Below are positions 49,320-57,317 of a DNA stretch of 64,000 nt, in pieces. The DNA lies in contig NZ_CP048405.1 in assembly GCF_014084125.1 (NCBI RefSeq), forward strand, positions 1-64,000, read 5' to 3'. The stretch comes from Streptacidiphilus sp. PB12-B1b. GTDB lineage: Bacteria; Actinomycetota; Actinomycetes; Streptomycetales; Streptomycetaceae. Under the pieces are notes generated by a model. It saw nothing but the letters and a program-made list of their open reading frames with translations, had not been told where the DNA came from and ran no database searches. The stretch's first letter is position 1; the number at the start of each line of letters is the position of its first letter. The position numbers and the translations under genes are program-made.

Positions 49320-50852
49320 ATGACCGCAGCGATGATGGATCAGTCAGGTCGGCGTATGCCCGCCCCCCGCCGGGTGCGTTTGATGCCGCTGGTGGCGCTC
49401 ATCTTCTTCAGCGTCTCCGGCGGCGCCTACGGCATCGAAAGCCTCTTCTCGACGTCCGGCCCCGGCATGGGCCTGTTGCTGATCGTCGTCGCTCCGCTCA
49501 TCTACAGCATTCCGCACGCGCTGGTCTGCGCCGAGCTGGGCACCGCACTGCCGGTCGAGGGCGGCTACTACCACTGGGTCAAGAAGGGCCTGGGCAAGTT
49601 CTGGGGCTTCCAGCAGGGCGTGCTGCAGTGGATCTGCAGCTTCGTGGACATGGCCGCCTACCCGGTGATGTTCACCGGCTACCTGCAGAGCCTGGCCGCC
49701 TCGGTCGCCCCCGGCAAGCACGTGTTCTTCACCCTGGGGCACTTCCAGTTCGACCTGAACTGGTTCATCTGCCTGGCCGTGATCACCGTGTTCACCCTGA
49801 TCAACCTGCTGGGCGCGGGCTGGGTCGGCGAGTCCTCGGTGGTCTTCGCGCTGATCTGCCTCACCCCGATGCTGCTGCTCAGCGTCATCGGCATCGTCCA
49901 CCTGGTCACGCACGGCACCAACCCGGTGGGCTCGCTCACCAGCGCACCCGACCAGTCCACCTGGAACGCCTTCGGCGCCGGGCTGTTCATCGTGATGTGG
50001 AACTACTCCGGCTGGGACAGCGTGTCCAACGTCGCCGGGGAGATGGAGAACCCGCGCAAGCACCTGCCCAAGGCGCTGGGCATGGCGGTCGTGCTGATCA
50101 TGGTCGGCTACCTGCTGCCCTCGCTCGCCTCGCTCGCGGTCGGCAAGGGCGGCCCGGCCGGCTGGGCGAGCTGGGACGACGGCTCGTTCTCCGACGTCGC
50201 CAAGCAGCTGGCGGGCCCGTGGCTGCAGATCACCGTGACCATCGGCGGCATGTTCGCCTCGGTGGCGATGTTCTCGGCGCTGCTCGCCTCCAACACCCGG
50301 CTGCCGTTCGTGCTGGCCCAGGACGGCTACTTCCCCAAGTGGGTGGCCAAGGAGAGCCGGAACTACCGGATGCCGATCGTGTCGATCATCGGCTCCTCGG
50401 TGATCTACGCGCTGTTCTGTCTGAGCAGCTTCTCCAACCTGGTCATCTTCGACGTCTTCCTGACCAACATCGGCATCCTGCTGGAGGTCGCCGCACTGAT
50501 CGCGCTGCGGATCCGCGAACCCGAGCTGGAGCGGCCGTACCGCATCCCCGGCGGCTGGTGGTCCGTCTCGGTGATCGTGCTCTGCCTGCTCAGCGTCTGC
50601 GGCTGGGCCGCGTACCAGCAGGCCAGCGGCGACGGCGGCGGCCAGGCGGTGCGCTACTGCCTCTACATCGTCGGCGCCTCGGTGCTGCTCTACTTCCCCC
50701 TGGAGTGGTGGCGCAGCGCCAAGGCCCGGCGCGACCCGTCGCTCGACATGAGCCCCGGCAGCGAGGGCTACGCCCGCTGGCTGGCCGGCGCCATCAACCA
50801 CGGCGGCGTCTCCGCCGCCCCGGCGCCGGACGAGGCCCCCGTCTCCGCCTGA
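49320..50852 (+). CDS. APC family amino acid/polyamine permease
   Basis: An amino acid-polyamine-organocation transporter, 510 residues and about 12 membrane helices. The first helix has the substrate-site motif FFSVSGGAYGIE; the amphipathic stretch WDSVSNVAGEMENPRKHLPKAL is the APC signature. ATG 49320 follows GAGGTGA. The substrate is not determined; the neighbouring potDABC genes suggest a polyamine or related amine. A strong terminator ends the unit, so it is probably transcribed separately from potD. Confidence 0.88.
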   Translation: MTAAMMDQSGRRMPAPRRVRLMPLVALIFFSVSGGAYGIESLFSTSGPGMGLLLIVVAPLIYSIPHALVCAELGTALPVEGGYYHWVKKGLGKFWGFQQGVLQWICSFVDMAAYPVMFTGYLQSLAASVAPGKHVFFTLGHFQFDLNWFICLAVITVFTLINLLGAGWVGESSVVFALICLTPMLLLSVIGIVHLVTHGTNPVGSLTSAPDQSTWNAFGAGLFIVMWNYSGWDSVSNVAGEMENPRKHLPKALGMAVVLIMVGYLLPSLASLAVGKGGPAGWASWDDGSFSDVAKQLAGPWLQITVTIGGMFASVAMFSALLASNTRLPFVLAQDGYFPKWVAKESRNYRMPIVSIIGSSVIYALFCLSSFSNLVIFDVFLTNIGILLEVAALIALRIREPELERPYRIPGGWWSVSVIVLCLLSVCGWAAYQQASGDGGGQAVRYCLYIVGASVLLYFPLEWWRSAKARRDPSLDMSPGSEGYARWLAGAINHGGVSAAPAPDEAPVSA

Positions 50853-50872
50853 CGCCCGCCGCCCCGCCCTGG

Positions 50873-50905
50873 AAAGGCCGCACGGACACTCCGTGCGGCC
50901 TTTTC
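50873..50905 (+). terminator. strong terminator after the APC permease
   Basis: A perfect 14-bp inverted repeat (50873-50886 with 50890-50903), loop CAC, ends in TTTT. Confidence 0.93.
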
Positions 50906-51023
50906 TGTGCCGTCGCTGTGCGCCGCGGGCACGCTTTTCGGCTGTCATATACGAAGGGCTTCGGTTACGCCTTTTACATCTTGTAGGTGGCCGAGCGGGC
51001 CCTTTGTGACGCAGGGTGAGCAG

Positions 51024-51120
51024 TGATGCGGATCACGTCGTTAATCTCGCCGACACATAACGATTCCGCCGTCGAAGCTGGTCAGAGCCTATGGAATTCG
51101 AAGATCACACGCTTAATCTC
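51024..51120 (+). promoter_or_regulatory. direct repeats and GTGAT-N4-ATCAC dyad upstream of potD
   Basis: The dyad GTGAT-N4-ATCAC is at 51024-51037, close to a Crp-type site. An 18-bp element, GATCAC-N4-TTAATCTC, occurs at 51032-51049 and again at 51103-51120 (14 of 18 identical). This 300-bp leader is clearly lower in GC than its surroundings. A small hairpin CGAAG-GG-CTTCG is at 50952-50963. Confidence 0.5.
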
Positions 51121-51228
51121 TGACCCAATCCAGGTACTCCCGATCCCCGCGTTCCCGCCATGCGACAGGTATCGCTGGAAAGGACCGCACAGCTCCCGCG
51201 CGCTCTGCAGAAAGGCATATCCCCCCTC

Positions 51229-52473
51229 ATGACGGGCTCCAGTTCCTTCGATCTCGCGCGGTTCGCCAACCGCACCCGCGCCCACTCGGCCGCAGCCGCC
51301 ATGAGTCGCCGCTCGCTGCTGCGCGGCGCGGCCGCCGGCGGCCTGGCCGCAGCCGGCGCCGGAGCACTGACCGCCTGCGGAGTGCAGGGCCACGTCGTCC
51401 CGCTGGGGGCCGCGGACATCGGCGAATCCGCGAAGGACTACTCCGCCACGGAGAAGAAGGTCGTCTGGGCGACCTGGCCGCAGTACATCGACGTCAGCGC
51501 GAAGAATCCGAGCGACCACCCCACACTCGACCAGTTCGAGAAGCAGACCGGCATCAAGGTCACCTACCTCGAGGTCATCAACGACAACAACGACTGGTAC
51601 ACCAAGATCGACCCGTACCTGGTCAAGGGGATCGACACCGGCTACGACGTGATGGTCGTCAGCGACTACATGATCGCCAAGTACAAGGCGTACGACTACA
51701 TCCAGGAACTCGACCTGGCGAACATGCCCAACCACGCCAAGCTGCTGCCGAGCGTCCTGCGCGACCCGGCCGACCCCGGCCGCCGCTTCTCGGTGCCGTG
51801 GGCCTACGGCTACACCACCATCGCCTACAACAAGGACCTGGTGCGGCAGCCGATCACCTCCATCGCCGAGATCTTCACCCGCGCCGACCTGCGCGGAAAG
51901 GTCTCGCTGTTCAGCGAGATGGAGGACACCATGGGGCTGGCGCTGCTTGCCAACGGCTTCGACCCGGAGAAGTTCACCGACGCCCAGTTCAACCAGGCCC
52001 TGGAGTACGTGCGCCGGGCCAAGGACTCCGGCCAGGTCCGGGCCTTCACCGGCAACGACTACCTGAGCGACTTCCAGCAGGGCAACACCGCCGTCACCAT
52101 GGCCTACTCCGGCGACGTCGCCCAGCTCGGCGTGGCCAAGCTGGTCACCGTGGACCTCCCCAAGGAGGGCCTGCTGTCCTGGTCCGACAACTGCGTGATC
52201 CCCAACTACGCGCGGCACAAGGCCAACGCCGAGAAGCTGATGAACTTCTACCTGGAACCGGACATCGCCGCCCAGCTGGACGACTACATCGACTACATCC
52301 CCTCGGTGCAGGGCGCGGTCGCGGCGCTCCAGCAGCTGGACTCCACCGCCGCCGCCGTCCCGCTGATCGTCCCCACCCCGGCGATGGACGCCGCCTCGCA
52401 CGGTTTCATGGCGCTCACCATCGCCCAACTGGACGACTACACCAGTCGGTTCCAGCAGGTCACCGGCCAGTAG
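51229..52473 (+). CDS. potD: polyamine ABC transporter substrate-binding lipoprotein (Tat-exported)
   Basis: A PotD/PotF-type spermidine/putrescine-binding protein. From ATG 51229 the product has 414 residues. The twin-arginine motif SRRSLLRG (27-28) is followed by an Ala/Gly helix and a lipobox L-T-A-C50, so it is Tat-exported and lipid-anchored. The mature part has the solute-binding fold (VVWATWPQYIDV, FEKQTGIKVTYLEVINDN, WAYGYTTIAYNKDLV). An upstream ATG at 51160 would add 23 residues without a good ribosome binding site. It heads potDABC. Confidence 0.9.
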   Translation: MTGSSSFDLARFANRTRAHSAAAAMSRRSLLRGAAAGGLAAAGAGALTACGVQGHVVPLGAADIGESAKDYSATEKKVVWATWPQYIDVSAKNPSDHPTLDQFEKQTGIKVTYLEVINDNNDWYTKIDPYLVKGIDTGYDVMVVSDYMIAKYKAYDYIQELDLANMPNHAKLLPSVLRDPADPGRRFSVPWAYGYTTIAYNKDLVRQPITSIAEIFTRADLRGKVSLFSEMEDTMGLALLANGFDPEKFTDAQFNQALEYVRRAKDSGQVRAFTGNDYLSDFQQGNTAVTMAYSGDVAQLGVAKLVTVDLPKEGLLSWSDNCVIPNYARHKANAEKLMNFYLEPDIAAQLDDYIDYIPSVQGAVAALQQLDSTAAAVPLIVPTPAMDAASHGFMALTIAQLDDYTSRFQQVTGQ

Positions 52474-52513
52474 TCCCGCCTCCGCAGCGTTCCCCAGCGA
52501 AAGCAGAACCTCG

Positions 52514-53665
52514 ATGAGCAGCAATGACGTACTCGGCCGGACCGAGGGCGGGGATCTCCGCCTGGCCGGCCTCACCAAGCGCTTCGGCTCCTTCAAGGCC
52601 GTCGACAACCTCGACCTGGTCATCCCGCAAGGGTCCTTCTTCGCCCTGCTCGGCGCCTCCGGCTGCGGCAAGACCACCACTCTGCGCATGGTCTCCGGCC
52701 TGGAGGAGCCCACCGCCGGGCAGATCTTCCTCGGCGACCACGAGGTCACCGACACCAAGCCGTACCGCCGCCCGGTGAACACCGTCTTCCAGAACTACGC
52801 GCTCTTCCCGCACCTCGACATCTTCGAGAACGTCGCCTTCGGCCTGCGCCGGCGCGGCTTCAAGAGCGTCAAGCCGCAGGTCGAGGCCATGCTCGAACTG
52901 GTCGAGCTGGGCCACCTGGCCAAGCGCAAGCCCACTCAGCTCTCCGGCGGCCAGCAGCAGCGCATCGCGCTCGCCCGCGCGCTGATCAACCAGCCGCAGG
53001 TGCTGCTGCTGGACGAGCCGCTGGGCGCGCTGGACCTCAAGCTGCGCCGGCAGATGCAGATCGAGCTCAAGCGCATCCAGACCGAGGTCGGCCTGACCTT
53101 CGTCCACGTCACGCACGACCAGGAGGAGGCCATGACCATGGCCGACACCATCGCGGTGATGAACCAGGGCCGGATCGAGCAGATGGGCTCCCCCGCCGAG
53201 CTGTACGAGAACCCGCAGACCACCTTCGTCGCCAACTTCCTCGGCCAGTCCAATCTGATCCCCGGCGTGGTCGAGGGCGTCGCCGATGGCGTGGTCACGG
53301 TCACCGCCCACGGCCGCCGGCTCACCCTGGACGCCGCGCGCTGCCGCGCCACCTCCGGCCCGGTCATCCTCGGCGTGCGCCCCGAGAAGGTGCAGCTGGC
53401 CGAGGCCGAGGACGACGTCCCCTCCGGCTTCAACGCGCTCAGCGGCACCGTCTCCGACGCCTCCTTCATCGGCGTCTCCACCCAGTACCTGGTGCGGCTC
53501 CCCTCCGGCGAGGAGCTGGCGGTCTTCGAGCAGAACACCGGACGCCCCATCCACCGCCCCGGCAGCGAGGTCGTCGTCCACTGGGATCCGAGCCAGGGCT
53601 TCGGCCTCGACGGCGCCCAGGACATCGACGCGGGCGCGGCCGTGGACGAGGAGGGCGCCGCGTGA
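52514..53665 (+). CDS. potA: polyamine ABC transporter ATP-binding protein
   Basis: The ATPase of the importer, 383 residues. Walker A GASGCGKT is at 47-54, the signature LSGGQQQR near 146, Walker B LLLDEPLGALD follows, and the switch histidine is in VTHDQEEA. The C-terminal third is a TOBE-type regulatory domain (VILGVRPEKVQLAEAEDD). It starts 40 bp after potD. Its stop overlaps the potB GTG start (GTGA), showing a coupled operon. Confidence 0.95.
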   Translation: MSSNDVLGRTEGGDLRLAGLTKRFGSFKAVDNLDLVIPQGSFFALLGASGCGKTTTLRMVSGLEEPTAGQIFLGDHEVTDTKPYRRPVNTVFQNYALFPHLDIFENVAFGLRRRGFKSVKPQVEAMLELVELGHLAKRKPTQLSGGQQQRIALARALINQPQVLLLDEPLGALDLKLRRQMQIELKRIQTEVGLTFVHVTHDQEEAMTMADTIAVMNQGRIEQMGSPAELYENPQTTFVANFLGQSNLIPGVVEGVADGVVTVTAHGRRLTLDAARCRATSGPVILGVRPEKVQLAEAEDDVPSGFNALSGTVSDASFIGVSTQYLVRLPSGEELAVFEQNTGRPIHRPGSEVVVHWDPSQGFGLDGAQDIDAGAAVDEEGAA

Positions 53666-54591
53666 CCACGCTGACCACCCCCACCGCCCGGCCGCCCGCC
53701 GCCGAGCCGCCCGAGGACCGCAGGGCCCGCCGCAACTGGACCCCGTGGATCCTGCTGCTGCCCGGCCTGCTGTGGCTGATCGTCTTCTTCCTGGTGCCGA
53801 TCCTCACCTCGGTCTCCGCCTCGGTGCAGACCGGCAACTTCGACGACGGCTTCAAGGTCACCTGGGACTGGGGCAACTACGCCACCGCGATCACCGACTA
53901 CGGCACCCAGTACCTGCACTCGGGGATCTACTCCGTCCTCACCACCGTCTTCTGCCTGGCCCTGGGCTACCCCGCCGCGTACTTCATCGCCTTCAAGGGC
54001 GGCACGTACAAGTCGCTGCTGATGGCCCTGGTGATCGTGCCGTCCTTCACCAGCTTCCTGATCCGCACCATCGCCTGGAAGACGATCCTCGCCGACAACG
54101 GCACCGTCGTGCACGTCCTCGACCACGCCGGGGTGCTGCACATCACCAGCGCGCTCGGCTGGACCGTCGGCAACCACGTGCTGGCCAGCCCGGCCGCGGT
54201 GGTCTGCGGCATGGTCTACAACTTCCTGCCGTTCACCATCCTGCCGCTCTACACGTCGCTGGAGAAGATCGACCCCCGGCTGCACGAGGCCGGCCAGGAC
54301 CTGTACTGCAACGCCTTCACCACCTGGCGCCGAATCACCCTGCCGCTGTCCATGCCCGGCGTCATCGGCGGCACCCTGCTGACGTTCATTCCCGCCGTCG
54401 GCGATTACATCAACGCGCAGCTGCTGGGCAACCCCAACACCAACGTCGTCGGCCAGAAGATCGAGGACCTGTTCCTGCGCGACACCCAGGGCTACCCGGT
54501 CGGCTCGGCGATCTCGGTCGTGATGATGGTCGCCACGCTCGTCCTGGTCATGACCTACATCCGCAAGGCCGGCACGGAGGACCTGATCTGA
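53662..54591 (+). CDS. potB: polyamine ABC transporter permease PotB
   Basis: An inner-membrane permease subunit, 309 residues from GTG 53662, with about six membrane helices. The EAA coupling loop reads LHEAGQDLYCNAFTTWRRITLPLSMPG. N-terminal residues 1-28 are Pro/Arg-rich cytoplasmic. It forms a heterodimer with PotC. Its TGA shares a base with the potC ATG. Confidence 0.94.
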   Translation: MTTLTTPTARPPAAEPPEDRRARRNWTPWILLLPGLLWLIVFFLVPILTSVSASVQTGNFDDGFKVTWDWGNYATAITDYGTQYLHSGIYSVLTTVFCLALGYPAAYFIAFKGGTYKSLLMALVIVPSFTSFLIRTIAWKTILADNGTVVHVLDHAGVLHITSALGWTVGNHVLASPAAVVCGMVYNFLPFTILPLYTSLEKIDPRLHEAGQDLYCNAFTTWRRITLPLSMPGVIGGTLLTFIPAVGDYINAQLLGNPNTNVVGQKIEDLFLRDTQGYPVGSAISVVMMVATLVLVMTYIRKAGTEDLI

Positions 54592-55454
54592 TGGCCACGC
54601 TCACCGCCGCCCCCGCCAGGACCACCGCGACCGAGCCGCCGGTACGCCGACGCTCCCCGCTCGCCTGGGCCCGCGAGCGCATCCTGCTCGTCGTCACCGT
54701 CCTGATCTTCGTCTTCATGCTCGCCCCGAACGCCGTCATCCTGTGGATGTCGTTCAACAAGCCGGTCGGCAAGTTCGACTACACCTGGAACAAGTTCTCG
54801 CTCAGCGCCTGGAAGAACCCCTGCGCCAGCAACGAGATGTGCCACAGCCTGGGCCTGTCCCTGCAGATCGGCGTGGTCGCCACCATCGGCGCCACCATCC
54901 TCGGGACGATGATCGCCTTCGCCATGGTCCGGCACCGCTTCCGGGCCCGCTCCGGCATCAACGCCCTGCTGTTCCTGCCGATGGCCGCCCCCGAGGTGGT
55001 CATGGGCGCCACCCTGACCGCGCTGTTCTTCAACACCGTCGGCCCGGGCGCGCTGGGCTTCTGGACCATCACCATCGCCCATGTGATGTTCTGCCTCAGC
55101 TACGTCGTCGTCACCGTCAAGTCCCGGCTCGCGGGCATGGATCCGACCCTGGAACGCGCGGCGCAGGACCTCTACGCCACCCCGTTCCAGACCTTCATGA
55201 AGGTCACCCTGCCGCTGGTGGCGCCCGGCATCGCCGCCGCCGCGCTGCTCTCCTTCGCCCTGTCCATCGACGACTACATCATCACCGTCTTCACCGCGGG
55301 CAACCTGGAGACGTTCCCGATGTACATCTACGGCTCGGTCCAGCGCTCCTACCCGGCGCAGATCGACGTCATCGGCTCGCTGATGCTGCTGGGCACCATG
55401 GCGATCATCGCCTTCTCGCAGATCCTCGGGCGGGCCCGCACCGCCCGCAGGTAG
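54591..55454 (+). CDS. potC: polyamine ABC transporter permease PotC
   Basis: The second permease, 287 residues from ATG 54591 and about six membrane helices. The EAA loop is LERAAQDLYATPFQTFMKVTLPLVAPG; the downstream SIDDYIITVFTAG patch is typical of PotC. It is the last gene of potDABC. No terminator is evident; a 13-bp tandem repeat follows. Confidence 0.94.
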   Translation: MATLTAAPARTTATEPPVRRRSPLAWARERILLVVTVLIFVFMLAPNAVILWMSFNKPVGKFDYTWNKFSLSAWKNPCASNEMCHSLGLSLQIGVVATIGATILGTMIAFAMVRHRFRARSGINALLFLPMAAPEVVMGATLTALFFNTVGPGALGFWTITIAHVMFCLSYVVVTVKSRLAGMDPTLERAAQDLYATPFQTFMKVTLPLVAPGIAAAALLSFALSIDDYIITVFTAGNLETFPMYIYGSVQRSYPAQIDVIGSLMLLGTMAIIAFSQILGRARTARR

Positions 55455-55466
55455 CGGCGCAGGCCG

Positions 55467-55518
55467 GACGGGTGCGGGCGACGGGTGTGGGCGACGGGCG
55501 CGGGCGACGGGTGTGGGC
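55467..55518 (+). repeat. 13-bp tandem repeat, four copies
   Basis: Four perfect-phase units of GACGGGTGTGGGC (with T/C changes) fill the spacer between potC and the methyltransferase. Confidence 0.9.
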
Positions 55519-55550
55519 GCGCTCCGAGCGGGCGCGCCTACGCTTGCCTG

Positions 55551-56303
55551 GTGAACGACACGGACTCGCCCACCGCCCGCTGGCGGCAGCTCGCCCCGGA
55601 GAGCGTGCTGCTCGACGGCTTCCACGCGCTCAAGCACGCGCTGCGCTTCGGCACGGACATCCGCGCGGTGCTCACCAGCGACCGGGCGGCGGTGGCGGAA
55701 CTCGCCGGGCAGCTGGCGGACGACGTCGCGGCCCGGGTCGACGCCCTCGCGGTGGAGATCCCGGCGGCGGCGCTGCGCGAGCTGGTGCCGCGGGTCCACC
55801 CCACCGGCGTCGTCGCGCTCGCCGCCCGCCCGGCCCGCGCCGCCAACCTCGCCCGGCTGGCGCGGCAGCCGCGCCGTGCCCCGGTCGTCCTGCTGGACAA
55901 CCCGCGCAACCTCGGCAACGTCGGCGCGGTGGTCCGGCTCGCCGCCGGTTTCGGCGCGACCGGCGTCGCCACCACCGGCGACACCGACCCCTGGCATCCG
56001 ACCGTGGTCCGCGCCGGAGCCGGACTCCACTTCGCCACGGCGGTCGAGCAGGTGACGCTTGATCAGCTTTCGTCGGGGCCGCTGTACGCGCTCGACCCGG
56101 AGGGCGAGGACATCCGCGGGCTCACCTTCCCGGACGCGGCGGTCCTCGCCTTCGGCTCGGAACGCCACGGCATCTCCCCCGAACTCCGCGCCCGCGCGGA
56201 CCACTTGGTCGCCATCCCGATGCAACCCCAGGTCTCCAGCTTCAACCTGGCCACCAGCGTCGGCATGGGCCTCTTCCACTGGATGTCCCGCCGGGAGGCC
56301 TGA
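55551..56303 (+). CDS. TrmH/SpoU family RNA methyltransferase
   Basis: A SPOUT-class 2'-O-methyltransferase acting on tRNA or rRNA. GTG 55551 gives 250 residues. An N-terminal substrate-binding domain precedes the knotted catalytic domain with motif 1 LLDNPRNLGNVGAVVRLAAGFGA, motif 2 LAFGSERHGIS and motif 3 PMQPQVSSFNLATSVGMGL. The target nucleotide cannot be deduced. No clear ribosome binding site is seen in the repeat-rich leader. Confidence 0.9.
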   Translation: MNDTDSPTARWRQLAPESVLLDGFHALKHALRFGTDIRAVLTSDRAAVAELAGQLADDVAARVDALAVEIPAAALRELVPRVHPTGVVALAARPARAANLARLARQPRRAPVVLLDNPRNLGNVGAVVRLAAGFGATGVATTGDTDPWHPTVVRAGAGLHFATAVEQVTLDQLSSGPLYALDPEGEDIRGLTFPDAAVLAFGSERHGISPELRARADHLVAIPMQPQVSSFNLATSVGMGLFHWMSRREA

Positions 56304-56323
56304 CCCCCGGCGGGTCGTCGGCG

Positions 56324-57160
56324 TCAGGCCGGAGAGATCCCCAACTCCCTGAGCAGTCCGGCGATTTCAAGGGTGGTTCCGTGCACCCTCGCCTCCCCGA
56401 TGGTCAACGTCACCAGGCCGGCCGACGCGGTCGGCACCGCGGCGGGGGTCTCCGGCTCGCGCCGTGCGGTGAGGCGTCGGACGACGTCCACGAACCGGAT
56501 CGATCCGCAGGGGCGGATGCCCTTGCTGCCGCGGATGCCGACCCGGCGGAGCTCCGGGCAGCGGACGTACGGGCCGAACGGCGGCCCGCTGTCCTCCTCC
56601 CTGTTCGGGAGGCACACGTCCGTCCGGCCGTGCAGGCAGTGGATCGTCCCGTCGGACAGCACCCGGAAGTCCCCGTCCTCGATCCCCTCGATGCGGGTGA
56701 CCACCTCCACGGGTTGGCCGATGGCCTCGGCGAAGGTCTCGGCCATCCGCTGCCGCTGCTCGCCGAGATCGGCGTCGCCCCGGCGGAGCGAGGGCAGCAG
56801 CTCGGCGGTGACCCACTGCTGGAAGGGCTTGGCGTTGGGCTTCCGGGAACGCATGATCAGCGTGTAGAGCCCGCTCTCGTTGACCAGGCTGAGTACCGGG
56901 TTGCCTCGGCGGGATCCATTCCCACCTGCGCTGATGTCATTAGGGTGAGTTGAACTCAACCTAATGGTGCTCGTATTCAGGGTGCGGAGTTCGTGCGGCT
57001 CAACGATCTTGCCGATGTGGCCGGAGTGCTCCCGTCCCAGGATCCGGCAGACATCGGCCGTCGAGAACCACGGCTCGCCGTCGATCAGGACGACGCGGAT
57101 CGGCTGCCCGGTGACCGGGAAGGCCGAGTGGGTCAGGGTGGGTTGTTCGGTGTGCGGCAT
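56324..57160 (-). CDS. phage-type BRO-N antirepressor-like protein
   Basis: A 278-residue protein with an N-terminal BRO-N (Bro/antirepressor) domain: PIRVVLIDGEPWFSTADVCRILGR, then LVNESGLYTLIMRSRKPNAKPFQQWVTAELLPSLRR (about residues 20-130). The C-terminal half is unrecognised, with a Cys/His-containing middle. BRO-N proteins are usual in phages and act as DNA-binding antirepressors. There is no integrase or other phage gene next to it. Part of the coding sequence (about 56900-56990) is AT-richer than its surroundings and contains a long palindrome, suggesting transfer. The 157-bp spacer after its start also has lower GC. Confidence 0.85.
   Translation of the reverse strand: MPHTEQPTLTHSAFPVTGQPIRVVLIDGEPWFSTADVCRILGREHSGHIGKIVEPHELRTLNTSTIRLSSTHPNDISAGGNGSRRGNPVLSLVNESGLYTLIMRSRKPNAKPFQQWVTAELLPSLRRGDADLGEQRQRMAETFAEAIGQPVEVVTRIEGIEDGDFRVLSDGTIHCLHGRTDVCLPNREEDSGPPFGPYVRCPELRRVGIRGSKGIRPCGSIRFVDVVRRLTARREPETPAAVPTASAGLVTLTIGEARVHGTTLEIAGLLRELGISPA
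56938..56966. repeat. 29-bp near-perfect palindrome inside the BRO gene
   Basis: Arms of 14 bp (56938-56951 and 56953-56966, one mismatch) flank a single central base. The sequence begins CATTAGGGTGAGTT. It lies in the BRO-N coding region in the AT-richer patch. Confidence 0.85.
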
Positions 57161-57317
57161 GACGTCCCTCTCGGGTTGGTGGTGCGGACGTCCTGCTCAA
57201 CCCGGTTAGTCACACCGGGGTCACCCGTTCGGCGCAGTTATTTGTTTGTATGCGGTGTGTACTCGGCTGGCGCGCGCCGGGGGTGGCGCGAGGACGTGCC
57301 CCGCGCCACCCGTACCG

